Of a stretch of 42,612 nt of DNA, positions 33,975 to 42,330 are shown in pieces. Positions within the stretch are counted from its first letter, which is position 1. Each line of letters starts with the position of its first letter. The notes under the pieces are model-generated. The model did not search any database. It was given only the letters and a program-made list of their open reading frames with translations, and was not told the origin of the DNA. Position numbers and translations under genes: made by a program. The DNA comes from a bacterium (GTDB lineage: Bacteria > 4484-113 > JAFGCY01), in NCBI GenBank assembly GCA_020849855.1, contig JADZFO010000037.1, forward strand, positions 1-42,612. The letters run 5' to 3'.

Positions 33975-34802
33975 CTACTTGCCGCGGCGGTCCTTGACCA
34001 GGTAGGTCCGGGCCTTGCTCTTGCGGCGGGTACGGAAGCCCTTGGCCAGAACGCCGGTGGCGCTCATGCCCTGCTTGCCGCCCTTGCCCTTGGCCTCACC
34101 ACCACCCATCGGGTGGTCGACCGGGTTCTTGTGCATACCACGCACGGTCGGGCGGTGGCCCAGGTGGCGGGTACGCCCGGCCTTGCCCAGGCTGACGTTC
34201 TCGTGGTCGGTGTTGCTGACGCGGCCGATGGTGGCGCGGCAGTCAGCGCTCACGCGGCGCATCTCTCCGCTGGGGAGGCGGATGACCGCGTTCTTGCCTT
34301 CCTTGGCCATCAGCTGGGCCCAGGTGCCGGCGGCGCGCACCAGCTTGCCGCGCTGGCCGGGGATCAGCTCAATGTTGTGGATCTGGGTACCGTCGGGGAT
34401 TTTGCTCAGCGGCAGGGTGTTGCCGGCGCGGATCTCGCTGTCGGGGCCGCTGGAGACATACTGCCCAACCTGCAGGCCGTCCGGCGCGATGATGTAGTTC
34501 AGCTTGCCGTCGGGGTACTGGATCAGCGCGATGAAGGCGCTGCGGTTCGGGTCGTACTGCAGGCTCTTGACCAGCGCGGACTCGCCGTCGCGGCGGCGGC
34601 GGAAGTCGATGATGCGGTAGTGCTGGCGGTTGCCGCCGCCACGGCCCTTGGCCGTGCAGCGCCCCAGGTTGTTACGGCCGCCGTTGTTGCTCTTGGGACG
34701 CAGCAGCGACTTCTCGGGCTTGTCACCGGACAGCACCGAGTAGTCCGTCACGGTCATCGTGCGGCGCGGCGGGGTATAGGGGCGGAAGCTCTTGATTGCC
34801 AT
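33975..34802 (-). CDS. rplB: 50S ribosomal protein L2
   Basis: A 275-residue protein needed for subunit association and the peptidyl transferase centre. It has SNNGGRNNLGRCTAKGRGGG, the conserved histidine region RGMHKNPVDHPMGGGEAKGK and the basic end GFRTRRKSKARTYLVKDRRG. AGGAGAGAG precedes the ATG. Confidence 0.98.
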   Translation of the reverse strand: MAIKSFRPYTPPRRTMTVTDYSVLSGDKPEKSLLRPKSNNGGRNNLGRCTAKGRGGGNRQHYRIIDFRRRRDGESALVKSLQYDPNRSAFIALIQYPDGKLNYIIAPDGLQVGQYVSSGPDSEIRAGNTLPLSKIPDGTQIHNIELIPGQRGKLVRAAGTWAQLMAKEGKNAVIRLPSGEMRRVSADCRATIGRVSNTDHENVSLGKAGRTRHLGHRPTVRGMHKNPVDHPMGGGEAKGKGGKQGMSATGVLAKGFRTRRKSKARTYLVKDRRGK

Positions 34803-34812
34803 ACTCTCTCTC

Positions 34813-35121
34813 CTAGCCCGCCGCCTCGGTGAGGTCGCGGATCTGCTGGCCTTCGGCCAGGCTGACGATGGCCTTGCGGCGCTTGCCGCTCATATAGTTG
34901 AAGCGGCCCGCGCGCTTGGGCTTACGGGGCAGGTTGATGATGTTGACGTCCTTGACGTCCACACCGAAGCGCTCATGGATGGCGCGCTTGACATCCGTCT
35001 TGGTGGCGCGCTCGGTGATCATGAAGACGTACTTGTTCTCCAGGATCATCAGGTCGTTGGTGCGCTCGGAGATCACCGGAGCGACCAGGATGTCCGCATA
35101 GTGGAAGCCGTGGATCGCCAT
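34813..35121 (-). CDS. rplW: 50S ribosomal protein L23
   Basis: A 102-residue exit-tunnel protein that docks trigger factor and SRP. It has DILVAPVISERTNDLMILEN and VDVKDVNIINLPRKPKRAGR. Its ATG overlaps the rplD stop by one base. Confidence 0.95.
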   Translation of the reverse strand: MAIHGFHYADILVAPVISERTNDLMILENKYVFMITERATKTDVKRAIHERFGVDVKDVNIINLPRKPKRAGRFNYMSGKRRKAIVSLAEGQQIRDLTEAAG

Positions 35122-35765
35122 TACTCCTCACCTCCGGCCTCGAAGGCCTCGGCATCAAAGTCCTCGGGGGCGTTCTGCAGCTCGAGCAGGCTCTTGTACT
35201 GCTGCAGGGCGCTCTCGGCGAAGATGACGTTGCCGCTCTCCACCAGGTCGCGCACGTTGATGCGCTCCGGGCTGAGCAGGCGCACCGCGCCGATGTTGCG
35301 GCTGGAGCGGTAGGCCACCACGTCCTGGTTCACGATCAGGCAGACGCGGCCCTGGACACCGGCAAGGATGCCGGCCACCAGCTTGGTCTTGTCAAAGCCG
35401 TCGAAGTCGCTGCCCTGGATGACCCAGGCCGAGCCGCGCATGATGTGGGTCAGCACCGCGGAGCGCAGGGCGCTGCGGCGGGTGATCTTGTTCATGCGCT
35501 TGAGGTGGTGGCGCGGGCGCAGGGCGAAGGCCATGGCGCCGCCGCGGAAGTGCGGGTTCATGCGCTCACCCTGGCGGGCGCGGCCGGTACCCTTCTGGCG
35601 GTAGATCTTGGCGCCGGAACCGGCGACCTCGTGCTTGTTCTTCTTACGCGCCGTGAAGGGCTTGCCGTTGGCCACCTGACGCAGGTAGCTTTCCTGGATG
35701 TGCAGCATGTTGGGCTGCTCCAGTCCCAGCTCCTCGAGGGCTTCCAGCTTAACTAGGTTAGCCAT
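35121..35765 (-). CDS. rplD: 50S ribosomal protein L4
   Basis: A 214-residue protein with the tunnel loop [20 protein letters not shown] and [13 protein letters not shown]. In E. coli L4 represses and attenuates its own S10 operon; the leader hairpin upstream of rpsJ may be relevant. The C-terminus is acidic. Confidence 0.96.
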   Translation of the reverse strand: MANLVKLEALEELGLEQPNMLHIQESYLRQVANGKPFTARKKNKHEVAGSGAKIYRQKGTGRARQGERMNPHFRGGAMAFALRPRHHLKRMNKITRRSALRSAVLTHIMRGSAWVIQGSDFDGFDKTKLVAGILAGVQGRVCLIVNQDVVAYRSSRNIGAVRLLSPERINVRDLVESGNVIFAESALQQYKSLLELQNAPEDFDAEAFEAGGEE

Positions 35766-35768
35766 TTC

Positions 35769-36410
35769 TTACTTAGCCTCCGCCTTGCTCATCAGGGTCA
35801 GGAAGACAGTGCCGCCGACGGGGCCAGGCACGGCGCCCTTGATAGCGATCAGGTTCAGCTCGGGGTTGTAGCTCTGCAGCTTCAGGCCGCGGGTGCTGAT
35901 CTGCTTGGCGCCCAGGCGTCCGGGACGGCGGCTGCCCTTGAACACGCGGGCCGGGTCGGTCGCGTTGTTGCTCATCGGGCGGCGGTTGTCCGGGTCACCG
36001 TGGGTGCGCTGCTGGCCCCTGAAACCCCAGCGCTTGACCGCGCCGGCGAAGCCCTTACCCTTGCTGGTGCCTGTGACCTTGATCTTGCCCCAGTCGCCGA
36101 TCACCTCGGCGGGGTTGATCTCCTGGCCCAGGCTCAGGGCATCGATCTCGTCCTGGCGGCTTTCATAGCTCTTGGACAGGATCTTCTCAGTGCCGGCCTT
36201 GCTCAGCACGCCCTGCTGCGGCTTGTTGATCCGCTTGCGCAGGGTCTCCTTGAAGGCAAGCTGGACCGCGCTGTAGCCATGCTTCTCAGGGCGCTTCAGC
36301 TCGGTCACCACCAGCGTGAAGGGCTGCACCAGCGTCACTGGGACGCTGAAGCCCTGTTCATCAAACATGGTGGTCATGCCGATCTTTGTGGCGGGTATCT
36401 TGTTAATCAT
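35769..36410 (-). CDS. rplC: 50S ribosomal protein L3
   Basis: A 213-residue protein: KIPATKIGMTTMFDEQGFSV, GTSKGKGFAGAVKRWGFRGQ and GAVPGPVGGTVFL. ATG at 36410 has AGGA seven bases upstream; the adjacent GTG at 36413 is possible. Confidence 0.97.
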   Translation of the reverse strand: MINKIPATKIGMTTMFDEQGFSVPVTLVQPFTLVVTELKRPEKHGYSAVQLAFKETLRKRINKPQQGVLSKAGTEKILSKSYESRQDEIDALSLGQEINPAEVIGDWGKIKVTGTSKGKGFAGAVKRWGFRGQQRTHGDPDNRRPMSNNATDPARVFKGSRRPGRLGAKQISTRGLKLQSYNPELNLIAIKGAVPGPVGGTVFLTLMSKAEAK

Positions 36411-36474
36411 CACCGTGTCCTGTGCTTTCCCAGCTCTCCACGGCGGTCGGCCGTGGCAGAAGCCAGGCCGGAAA

Positions 36475-36780
36475 CTACACCTTCAACTCCACATCCACAC
36501 CACTGGGGAGGTCCAGCGAACCAAGATGCTCGACGGTCTGCTGGGTGGGGTTGATGATGTCAATAATGCGCTTGTGGGTACGCATTTCAAAGTGCTCACG
36601 GGACTCCTTGTCCACGTGGGGGCTTCGCAGGACGCAGAAGATACGCTTCTCCGTCGGCAGCGGGATGGGCCCGACCACCTTGGCGCCGCTTCGCTCGGCG
36701 GTCGCGACGATGCGCGAAACCGAGGCGTCAAGCACCTTGTGGTCAAAGCTCTTCAGTCGAATGCGAATTCTCTGCGCCAT
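36475..36780 (-). CDS. rpsJ: 30S ribosomal protein S10
   Basis: A 101-residue protein, [20 protein letters not shown] to the end, with [20 protein letters not shown]. It also serves in transcription antitermination with NusB in E. coli. ATG at 36780 follows AGGAAAGAG; the in-frame ATG at 36798 adds six residues not seen in S10. First gene of the S10-spc-alpha run here; rpsL, rpsG, fusA and tuf do not precede it. Confidence 0.97.
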   Translation of the reverse strand: MAQRIRIRLKSFDHKVLDASVSRIVATAERSGAKVVGPIPLPTEKRIFCVLRSPHVDKESREHFEMRTHKRIIDIINPTQQTVEHLGSLDLPSGVDVELKV

Positions 36781-36890
36781 ATTCTCTTTCCTGCCCAATG
36801 GACTCTAATCACTGCTCCGGCCCCGTGGCTCCCAGCCTCGCCCTGCGGCCCGGCTGGCCTGAGAACTCAGTTTGAGTGCCCCGGAATCTA

Positions 36891-36925
36891 AAGCAAACAA
36901 AAGGCCCGCGCCTGCGCCGAGCCTT
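36891..36925 (-). terminator. Attenuator-like hairpin in the S10 leader
   Basis: Read on the minus strand AAGGCTCG pairs with CGGGCCTT across a nine-base loop (36901-36925) and is followed by TTGTTTGCTT (36891-36900). This has the shape of an intrinsic terminator. It sits between the S10 promoter and rpsJ, so it could also end leftover upstream transcription. Confidence 0.65.
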
Positions 36926-37024
36926 CAGGTTTGGTTTCCATCGCGCGGCCGGGGTACTTTCCACACTGGGGAGTTGCCTCCGCCGGGCGCTGAATCGACA
37001 GCCATGGGGCTGCCGGGGAGGGGA

Positions 37025-37053
37025 AGTTTAGCACCAGCTTTACACTTCTGCAA
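37025..37053 (-). promoter_or_regulatory. Promoter of the S10 operon
   Basis: On the minus strand TTGCAG (37048-37053) and TAAACT (37025-37030) are separated by 17 bases, a good sigma-70-like pair. The transcript would start near 37018 and have a leader of about 240 bases before rpsJ. Confidence 0.7.
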
Positions 37054-37154
37054 GCCCGGGGGCCTGCGTTTTTTGCCGGGCGTTTTTGAAGCCGGCGGTC
37101 GGGCCTTTTCGAAGGTCGCGGGCCGGCCCTGAGACAACTACATATCTGTTAAGC

Positions 37155-38309
37155 CTAACCCTGCGGCAGCTTGCCCGGGTCGGGTGCCCCCGGCGGCCGG
37201 GTGCCATAGATCGCCGGGAAGAGATGCAGCAGGTTCTCCATGGTCAGGCCAATGGACTCCAGGCTGTCGTCATCACACTTATCTATAGTGTCAGTTGTCT
37301 TATTCCAGTCCGGGTAATTGAAGTCGATGAAGTCGTAGATCTTCAGCCCGCGCTCGATCAGCGGGATATGGTCGTCCAGCACGTCATAGCTGCCCTGGGT
37401 CTTGAAGGCGTTGAAGCCCAGGGCCTTGTTGATCTCCATCGCCGCGGAGTAGATCAGCGGCGCGCAGCGCTCGGAGTTGTACTCCGGGTGGAAGTCCTGG
37501 TTGGTATCCCCCACCATATCCAAAAGCACGCAGTAGTTGTAGGACTTGACCTGGCTGTCGGTGAGGCGCTTGGCGAAGTGCTTGGCGCCCAGGAACATCA
37601 TGTCGATCCCCGGCCCGTAGTCCTCACCGTCGGTGAAAAGCAGGTCCACGCCCACCGCCGGCGGGTTCTCGCTGTAGACCCGCGCCAGTTCCAGCATCAC
37701 CGCGTTGCCCGAGGCGCCGTCATTGGCGCCGTCGTTGGGGATACGGCGCAGGGCCGGGTCCTCTTCCATGTCGCAGATCGGCCGGGTGTCCCAGTGCGAG
37801 AGAATCAGCACGCGGTGCGGGTTCTCGGGGTTGATGCGGCCAATGATGTTGCACAGCTCCAGCGGGTCCGGCGCATGCGGCACCTGGAACTCCTGGACCT
37901 GCACATCGTCGCAGACCGCCAGCAGCTCGCGCTGGATATAGTTGCGGCAGGCCCGGTGGCTTTTGGTGTTGGGCACGCGCGGACCGAAGGAGACGATCTT
38001 TGTCAGGTGCCGCCAGGCGTTGGCCTTGTTGAAGTCGCGGCTGAACTCGGGCAGCTTGCCGTCCTTCTTCTGGCCGCTGGCGGCCTGCTGCTCCTCTGCC
38101 GCCGGCCGGGCCGGCTTAGGCGGCAGGGGCTGCTGCTTATCCGGCTGGCGGCGGATATCCACGCTGCGGCCGGTGTCCGCCTGGCTTTGCTCGTTGCAGG
38201 ACAGGAGCAGTGCCACGCTGGCCGCTATTGCCGCGGCAACTATGAGCAGTGGTGAGTGCCGGAGCGGCTTAGGGGCTGGTTTCTGCGCTGCTTTCATGGC
38301 CGGCTGCAT
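37155..38309 (-). CDS. M28-family lipoprotein, glutaminyl-cyclase-like
   Basis: A 384-residue protein. Residues 20-38 form a lipoprotein signal ending LLSC (Cys38), then a Pro/Gln-rich linker to about 85. The M28 domain has SHWDTRP (171-177), GANDGASG with Asp197, DGEDYG (228-232), LDMVGD and DDHIPL (312-317), the set typical of glutaminyl-peptide cyclotransferases and related aminopeptidases. The expected third zinc ligand, the histidine of a W-H-T-x-x-D motif, is Asn336 in WNKTTDT. So metal binding may be altered. It would act outside the inner membrane. It overlaps the FtsB-like gene by 41 bases, which suggests coupled translation. ATG at 38297 is an alternative start. Confidence 0.85.
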   Translation of the reverse strand: MQPAMKAAQKPAPKPLRHSPLLIVAAAIAASVALLLSCNEQSQADTGRSVDIRRQPDKQQPLPPKPARPAAEEQQAASGQKKDGKLPEFSRDFNKANAWRHLTKIVSFGPRVPNTKSHRACRNYIQRELLAVCDDVQVQEFQVPHAPDPLELCNIIGRINPENPHRVLILSHWDTRPICDMEEDPALRRIPNDGANDGASGNAVMLELARVYSENPPAVGVDLLFTDGEDYGPGIDMMFLGAKHFAKRLTDSQVKSYNYCVLLDMVGDTNQDFHPEYNSERCAPLIYSAAMEINKALGFNAFKTQGSYDVLDDHIPLIERGLKIYDFIDFNYPDWNKTTDTIDKCDDDSLESIGLTMENLLHLFPAIYGTRPPGAPDPGKLPQG

Positions 38310-38595
38310 TATCCCTTACGATGACGATTGGCGTCTCGTCGGGTTCAGTGTAGCCAAAGCGTTTCTTCAGCAGGTCTTTCTGGTACTGCTTGTCCTCGCG
38401 CAGGGCGTCGCCCTCGGCCAGCAGCCTGCCATAGTCGTCCAGCTGCTGCTTGTAGTCGGCCTGCGCGCCGGCCAGCTCGGCCTGGCGCTGCTGGAATTCC
38501 TGCCAGGCGCTGTAGGCCATCCATGCGCTGTAACCCGCCACGGCCCAGACGGCCAGCAGCGACAGCACGCGCTTGATCTTGGTCCAGATACTCAA
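38269..38595 (-). CDS. FtsB/DivIC-like septum formation initiator
   Basis: A 108-residue bitopic protein: a short basic N-terminus, one membrane segment (about 10-31), then a coiled coil (33-75) and the segment LLKKRFGYTEPDETPIVIV, which matches the conserved end of FtsB/DivIC proteins (R-x-x-G-x-x-x-P-x-E). It would act with FtsL and FtsQ-type proteins at the septum. The FtsL-like candidate lies 30 kb away. The overlap with the M28 gene is unusual. Confidence 0.8.
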   Translation of the reverse strand: MSIWTKIKRVLSLLAVWAVAGYSAWMAYSAWQEFQQRQAELAGAQADYKQQLDDYGRLLAEGDALREDKQYQKDLLKKRFGYTEPDETPIVIVRDNAAGHESSAETSP

Positions 38596-38661
38596 CTCAA
38601 CCCCGCGGGAATGATACGCGCACTGGGCCTCTTTGGTAAGTTAACGCATGTATAGCCTTAA

Positions 38662-40200
38662 CTAACGGGGCTGCTTCAGTGCTTCCAGATACTCCTCGCG
38701 GCCCTGCTCACCCTTGTCAATGGCGGGCTGGAAGTAGGCCAGGCGGCCAGCTATGTAGTCCGTCACCAGGCCGTGGATGGCCAGTGAGAACTCATGGTCC
38801 TGCTCGCGCAGCTCGCGCAGGCGCAGATCCGTCAGCAGCATGTCGTAATCCGGCACGCGGTTGCGCGGCTCGCCGCTTTCCGGGTCAGGCGCCAGGCAGG
38901 CCGCGAAGTGCTCCAGCACCATGGCCTTGCGCGCGCTGTCGCTGATGCCGCCGGCATAAAGCGCGCTGCGGGCGCTGATCAGCTCGGACTGCAGCTTCTG
39001 CGCTTCGGTGCGCGCTGCGCCAAGGGCCTGCGCCGCCGCCCTGGCGATATTCGCGCTGCTCAGCGCCGGACGGCTGCTCTGCGGGGTGTCGTTGCGCTTG
39101 CTGCCGGGCTCGGCGGCCAGGCGCTGGCTGCCCTCATCCAGCAGCTTCTTCGTGCCCTCATTCTCCAGCCACATGCTGCGGTTCATCAGGCTGTCAGCCT
39201 GGGCCGCCCAGACGTCATAGTCGTCGGGGTGCTGGCTGGAGAGGCTTACGAGGCGCTGGGCATACTCCTGGCGGCCGGTGACTTCATACAGCCGGGCCAG
39301 CACCCAGGCCTCCGCCCCCGCCACAGAGCTGGGGTTGCGCGCCGAGTCGGCCATCTTCTCCAGCAGCTTGCGTGTCTCCACAGCGCCGGCGCCCTTGGTG
39401 AAATAGGTCGGCACGGCCAGGCTGAAGCTGAGCTCGCTGGAACTGCCGCGCGCTGCGATCGCGCTTGCTTCTTTCATGGCCTCGTCAAAGCGCTGTTGCT
39501 GGACCAGCAGGTCAATGTAAAGCAGGCGGATGTTGACGTCCTGGATTCCTCCGTGCGCCGCGCTGTCCTGATACTCCAGCGCCGCGTTGTAGTCGCCGCT
39601 CAGCACTTCACAGGCCATCGCGAAGCCGCGGGCGTCCATGCTGCTGCTGCGCACTTCCAGCTCATGCGCCGCCAGCTCCTCCAGGCCGCGCAGGTCGTCG
39701 GCCATCACGCGGGTATAGGCCTGCAGCGTGCGCACGGTCTGGCGCAGCTCCGGGCGCTTGGCCACCACCAGGTCCGCGCCGGCCTCAACCTGCTCCGGCA
39801 GGACGGCGCACTGGTAGGCCCAGACCAGCATGTAGTTGCTGGCCTGCACCAGGGGGCACATGTCCTGGCTTTCGGTGACCCGCGGGGCGCGCTCGAAGAT
39901 CTCCTGCAGCGCGGCATTCGCCTCATCGGGATAGAGCCAGACCACGCCGGCCAGCTTGTCCACCAGCATCGCCTCGATGCGGTCGGTCTTGTGCTCCTTC
40001 AGCGCGGCGCGGATCTTGTCCAGGTCCTGCTTTACCGCGTCCTTCTCAGGGCGCACGTACTTGGGGCTGTAGACTTCCTGGAAGAGTTTCTCGCTGGCCT
40101 GGAAGCGCATGAACTGCTGGGTGACCTTGTAACCCAGCAGGCCGATCGTGGCCAGCAACGCAATTGAGACAACGACCGCTACTGCGACCCTGTTACTCAT
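38662..40200 (-). CDS. Unknown membrane-anchored, TPR-like helical protein
   Basis: A 512-residue protein not recognised. A membrane segment spans about residues 6-25. The rest is almost all helical with many Ala, Leu and Glu. Pairs of helices such as EYQDSAAHGGIQDVNIRLLY with DLLVQQQRFDEAMKEASAIA, and AEAWVLARLYEVTGRQEYAQ, have the spacing of tetratricopeptide-type repeats, which usually bind other proteins. A linker near 370-385 is low in structure. It lies 66 bases upstream of the FtsB-like gene in the same direction and may form an operon with it and the M28 gene. Confidence 0.7.
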   Translation of the reverse strand: MSNRVAVAVVVSIALLATIGLLGYKVTQQFMRFQASEKLFQEVYSPKYVRPEKDAVKQDLDKIRAALKEHKTDRIEAMLVDKLAGVVWLYPDEANAALQEIFERAPRVTESQDMCPLVQASNYMLVWAYQCAVLPEQVEAGADLVVAKRPELRQTVRTLQAYTRVMADDLRGLEELAAHELEVRSSSMDARGFAMACEVLSGDYNAALEYQDSAAHGGIQDVNIRLLYIDLLVQQQRFDEAMKEASAIAARGSSSELSFSLAVPTYFTKGAGAVETRKLLEKMADSARNPSSVAGAEAWVLARLYEVTGRQEYAQRLVSLSSQHPDDYDVWAAQADSLMNRSMWLENEGTKKLLDEGSQRLAAEPGSKRNDTPQSSRPALSSANIARAAAQALGAARTEAQKLQSELISARSALYAGGISDSARKAMVLEHFAACLAPDPESGEPRNRVPDYDMLLTDLRLRELREQDHEFSLAIHGLVTDYIAGRLAYFQPAIDKGEQGREEYLEALKQPR

Positions 40201-40452
40201 CAGACTAATCTACCTACCCGCGCTGAACATTCACCCACAGACTTTTCCGCGGCCCACGGCCTGAAGCGCAGCTAGACTGACCGTCTGGCGGTGCGGACAA
40301 AGCCCCCGCACCGCTTCCCCCTACTGCACCGCTTAATTGCTTTGCCGATATTTAAGATGCCCCGGAAGGGGCTGCTGGTTATTGGTGGCGGAAATACTGA
40401 CACCGCCGCAAGGGCAATAATCAGGCCGCCCGAATAGGGCAATTATATAAAG
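40201..40452. other. Structured gap upstream of the TPR-like gene
   Basis: This stretch has three clear stems: a perfect 9-bp stem GCGGTGCGG/CCGCACCGC with a nine-base loop (40288-40314), GCCCC-GGAA-GGGGC with a four-base loop (40359-40372), and GGCGG/CCGCC (40387-40407). GCACCGCTT also occurs twice. The density of stems suggests a leader or small RNA on one strand. I could not match a known riboswitch class. Confidence 0.5.
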
Positions 40453-40481
40453 TTGTAGCTTTGGCGCAGTTTGGTTAAAAT
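40453..40481 (+). promoter_or_regulatory. Promoter of the response-regulator gene
   Basis: TTGTAG (40453-40458) and TAAAAT (40476-40481) are separated by 17 bases. The leader of about 80 bases to the TTG start contains CCGG-AAAA-CCGG and further GC-rich inverted repeats. Confidence 0.65.
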
Positions 40482-40566
40482 ATCAGCACCGGAAAACCGG
40501 CTGCGAGGGCATGAGGCCCTGCAGGCGTCCGGGGCGTACCAAGCGCCGCGGACAGGGGGGTAGAGC

Positions 40567-41289
40567 TTGTCACACAAGATTCTGGTCGTGGATGACGAAA
40601 AAACGCTCTGTGAGCTGCTTTCCGAGGTGCTCGGACGCGCGGGATACAGCGTCAGCACAGCAGGCAGTGTCAAGGGTGCACGTCAGATCCTTGAAACCAC
40701 GTCCTACGACCTGATCGTGCTGGACGTGATGATGCCAGGTGAGAACGGCTTCGACCTCCTGCGCTGGCTGCGCAATGAGCGCCGTGACCGTACCCCGACG
40801 CTGCTGCTGACAGCCATCAGCACCGAGCAGGACAAGCTGCTGGCCTTCGAGCTGGAAGCCGACGACTATGTAACCAAGCCCTTCTCCCTTCCGGAGTTCG
40901 TCGCCCGCATCCGCGCCATCATGCGCCGCGCGGCGGAGCGCAAGAACCCGCCGGAGATCATCGCCTTCGGCCGCTGCACCATCAACCGCACCAGCCGCCA
41001 GGCCTTCCGCGACGGCGCGTTGCTGAAGCTGCGCCCCAAGGAGTACCAGGTCCTGGTCACCCTGGCCGAAAGCCCCGACAAGGCCTTCAGCCGCCACGAG
41101 CTCTTCAAGACCATCTGGGGCGAGGACAGCCCGAGCGGCGAGAAGACGGTTGACGTTACCATCCATACCCTGCGCGACAAGGTCGAGGACGACCCGGCCC
41201 AGCCGGTTTATATCCAGACCGTCCGCGGCTATGGCTACCGCTTCAACCCGGCGGATGAGAAGGAAGGCCTGGCCCTGGGCCTGAAGTAG
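40567..41289 (+). CDS. OmpR/PhoB-family response regulator
   Basis: A 240-residue two-component regulator. The receiver domain has Asp9-Asp10, phosphoacceptor Asp53 in VLDVMMPG, and the TKPF lysine near 104. The winged-helix DNA-binding domain (about 130-235) has LRPKEYQVLVTL, VTIHTLRDKVEDD and IQTVRGYGYRF. It starts at TTG (40567) after GGGGGG with a short spacer; no ATG or GTG fits. No histidine kinase is next to it in the window, so its signal and partner are unknown. It is transcribed away from the TPR-like gene. Confidence 0.93.
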   Translation: MSHKILVVDDEKTLCELLSEVLGRAGYSVSTAGSVKGARQILETTSYDLIVLDVMMPGENGFDLLRWLRNERRDRTPTLLLTAISTEQDKLLAFELEADDYVTKPFSLPEFVARIRAIMRRAAERKNPPEIIAFGRCTINRTSRQAFRDGALLKLRPKEYQVLVTLAESPDKAFSRHELFKTIWGEDSPSGEKTVDVTIHTLRDKVEDDPAQPVYIQTVRGYGYRFNPADEKEGLALGLK

Positions 41290-41302
41290 GACTGAAACGC
41301 GG

Positions 41303-41378
41303 GCTTTAGTCTGCTTCTTCAGCTCTAGTCCGCGTCTTCAGCTCTAGTCCGCGTCTTCAACCTTAGTCCGCTTCTTCA
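41303..41378. repeat. Four 19-base tandem repeats
   Basis: Exact-length units at 41303, 41322, 41341 and 41360 with the form GCTCTAGTCCGCGTCTTCA; two copies are identical and two differ at three or four positions. They begin 13 bases after the response regulator stop codon. Confidence 0.9.
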
Positions 41379-41382
41379 ATTG

Positions 41383-41492
41383 GAGCGCGGGCACCCTGCC
41401 CGCATCTTCTCTTGGCTTTGTTGGAGCGCAGACTTCCATGTCTGCATTCTGCGCTATGGAGCGCTGCTTCAGCCGGCATCCTGATTGCTCGC
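41383..41492. repeat. Three GGAGCGC-tagged palindromes
   Basis: GGAGCGC-GGGCA-CCC-TGCCC-GCATCTTC, GGAGCGC-AGACTTCCATGTCT-GCATTCTG and GGAGCGC-TGCTTCAGCC-GGCATCCTG follow one another. They belong to the same family as the cluster at 371-622 and the array at 42331. Confidence 0.8.
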
Positions 41493-41502
41493 CTTTTGCC
41501 CT

Positions 41503-42192
41503 CTATTCGCGGCACTGCATAGTCAGCAGGTCCGGGTAGCGCGGCCACCAGCCCGACGGCTCAGAGTCCTCTTTGCCGTCGCGCAGCGCGAAGGCCTCCA
41601 GGCTCGGCACGTCCGCGGCGCTGAGATCCTGCATCAGCATCCCGTTGTCGACCGCGCCAATGCCCCCGCCCCGTTTCAGCCAGGACTTGTAGGTGAAGAT
41701 CAGATACTGGTTCGCAGCCTCTGCGCCTTCGCTGTCCAGTACGCGCCCCGTGTTGCTGGCCAGCGCCAGCATCGCGGATTCGTCGGGATTGCCGCTCATG
41801 CTTTCGAAGTCGCCGTAAGTGCCAAAGTCGCACATCTGCCGCAGGCCCTGGCACAGCCAGCGATACTGCGCGGCCTCGGCGTAGCTCTCTTCCCGCCCCT
41901 GGCCCAAAAGCAGGCTCTGGCTGTGCTGCCCCACCCTGCGCCAGTCGCGGCGCCCTGGCCGCCCGAGCCTGTCTTCGAAAAAGTCCTCGGCCTCGGAGGA
42001 GTTGATGTGCAGCAGGGACTGCGCATAGGTGATGCCAGCGAAGCAGCTGCGGCGGCGCAGCGCAAAGTGCTCGCGGTCAAACTCAAAGACGCGGCTATGC
42101 GGCAGGATGAGCAGGGCCAGCAGAAGCAGCCAGAGCGCAAGCAGTGTCCGCAACAGCGGGCTTAGGAGCGGCCGTCTCTTTGGAGCTTCCAC
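41503..42192 (-). CDS. Unknown protein with N-terminal membrane anchor or signal
   Basis: A 229-residue protein not recognised. It has a basic start and a very hydrophobic segment (about 14-31, LLRTLLALWLLLLALLIL), then a soluble part with no clear motif: aromatic and Asp-rich stretches, four cysteines outside the anchor (RRRSCF, WLCQGLRQMC, MQCRE) and NPDESAMLALASNTGRVLDS. The cysteines suggest an exported, possibly disulfide-bonded protein. The start codon is GTG at 42192 with no strong ribosome site. It stands alone between two repeat blocks. Confidence 0.6.
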   Translation of the reverse strand: MEAPKRRPLLSPLLRTLLALWLLLLALLILPHSRVFEFDREHFALRRRSCFAGITYAQSLLHINSSEAEDFFEDRLGRPGRRDWRRVGQHSQSLLLGQGREESYAEAAQYRWLCQGLRQMCDFGTYGDFESMSGNPDESAMLALASNTGRVLDSEGAEAANQYLIFTYKSWLKRGGGIGAVDNGMLMQDLSAADVPSLEAFALRDGKEDSEPSGWWPRYPDLLTMQCRE

Positions 42193-42330
42193 GATGGCAC
42201 TATTTTATTGCCCTGCCTGACACGCCTGTTCTGCATGACTGTCAGCTGGTCAACAAAGATGTGATAGCGGCCAGATGCAGCTTGCTGGATGAGCCAGGCG
42301 TCCCAGCCTTCTCGATGCAGCGACAGGACC

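Noticed and set aside
40201..40452. Cyclic di-GMP riboswitch
   Set aside because: GCAAAGC-like words and a four-base loop drew attention, but the conserved core and the pairing order of the known class could not be found.
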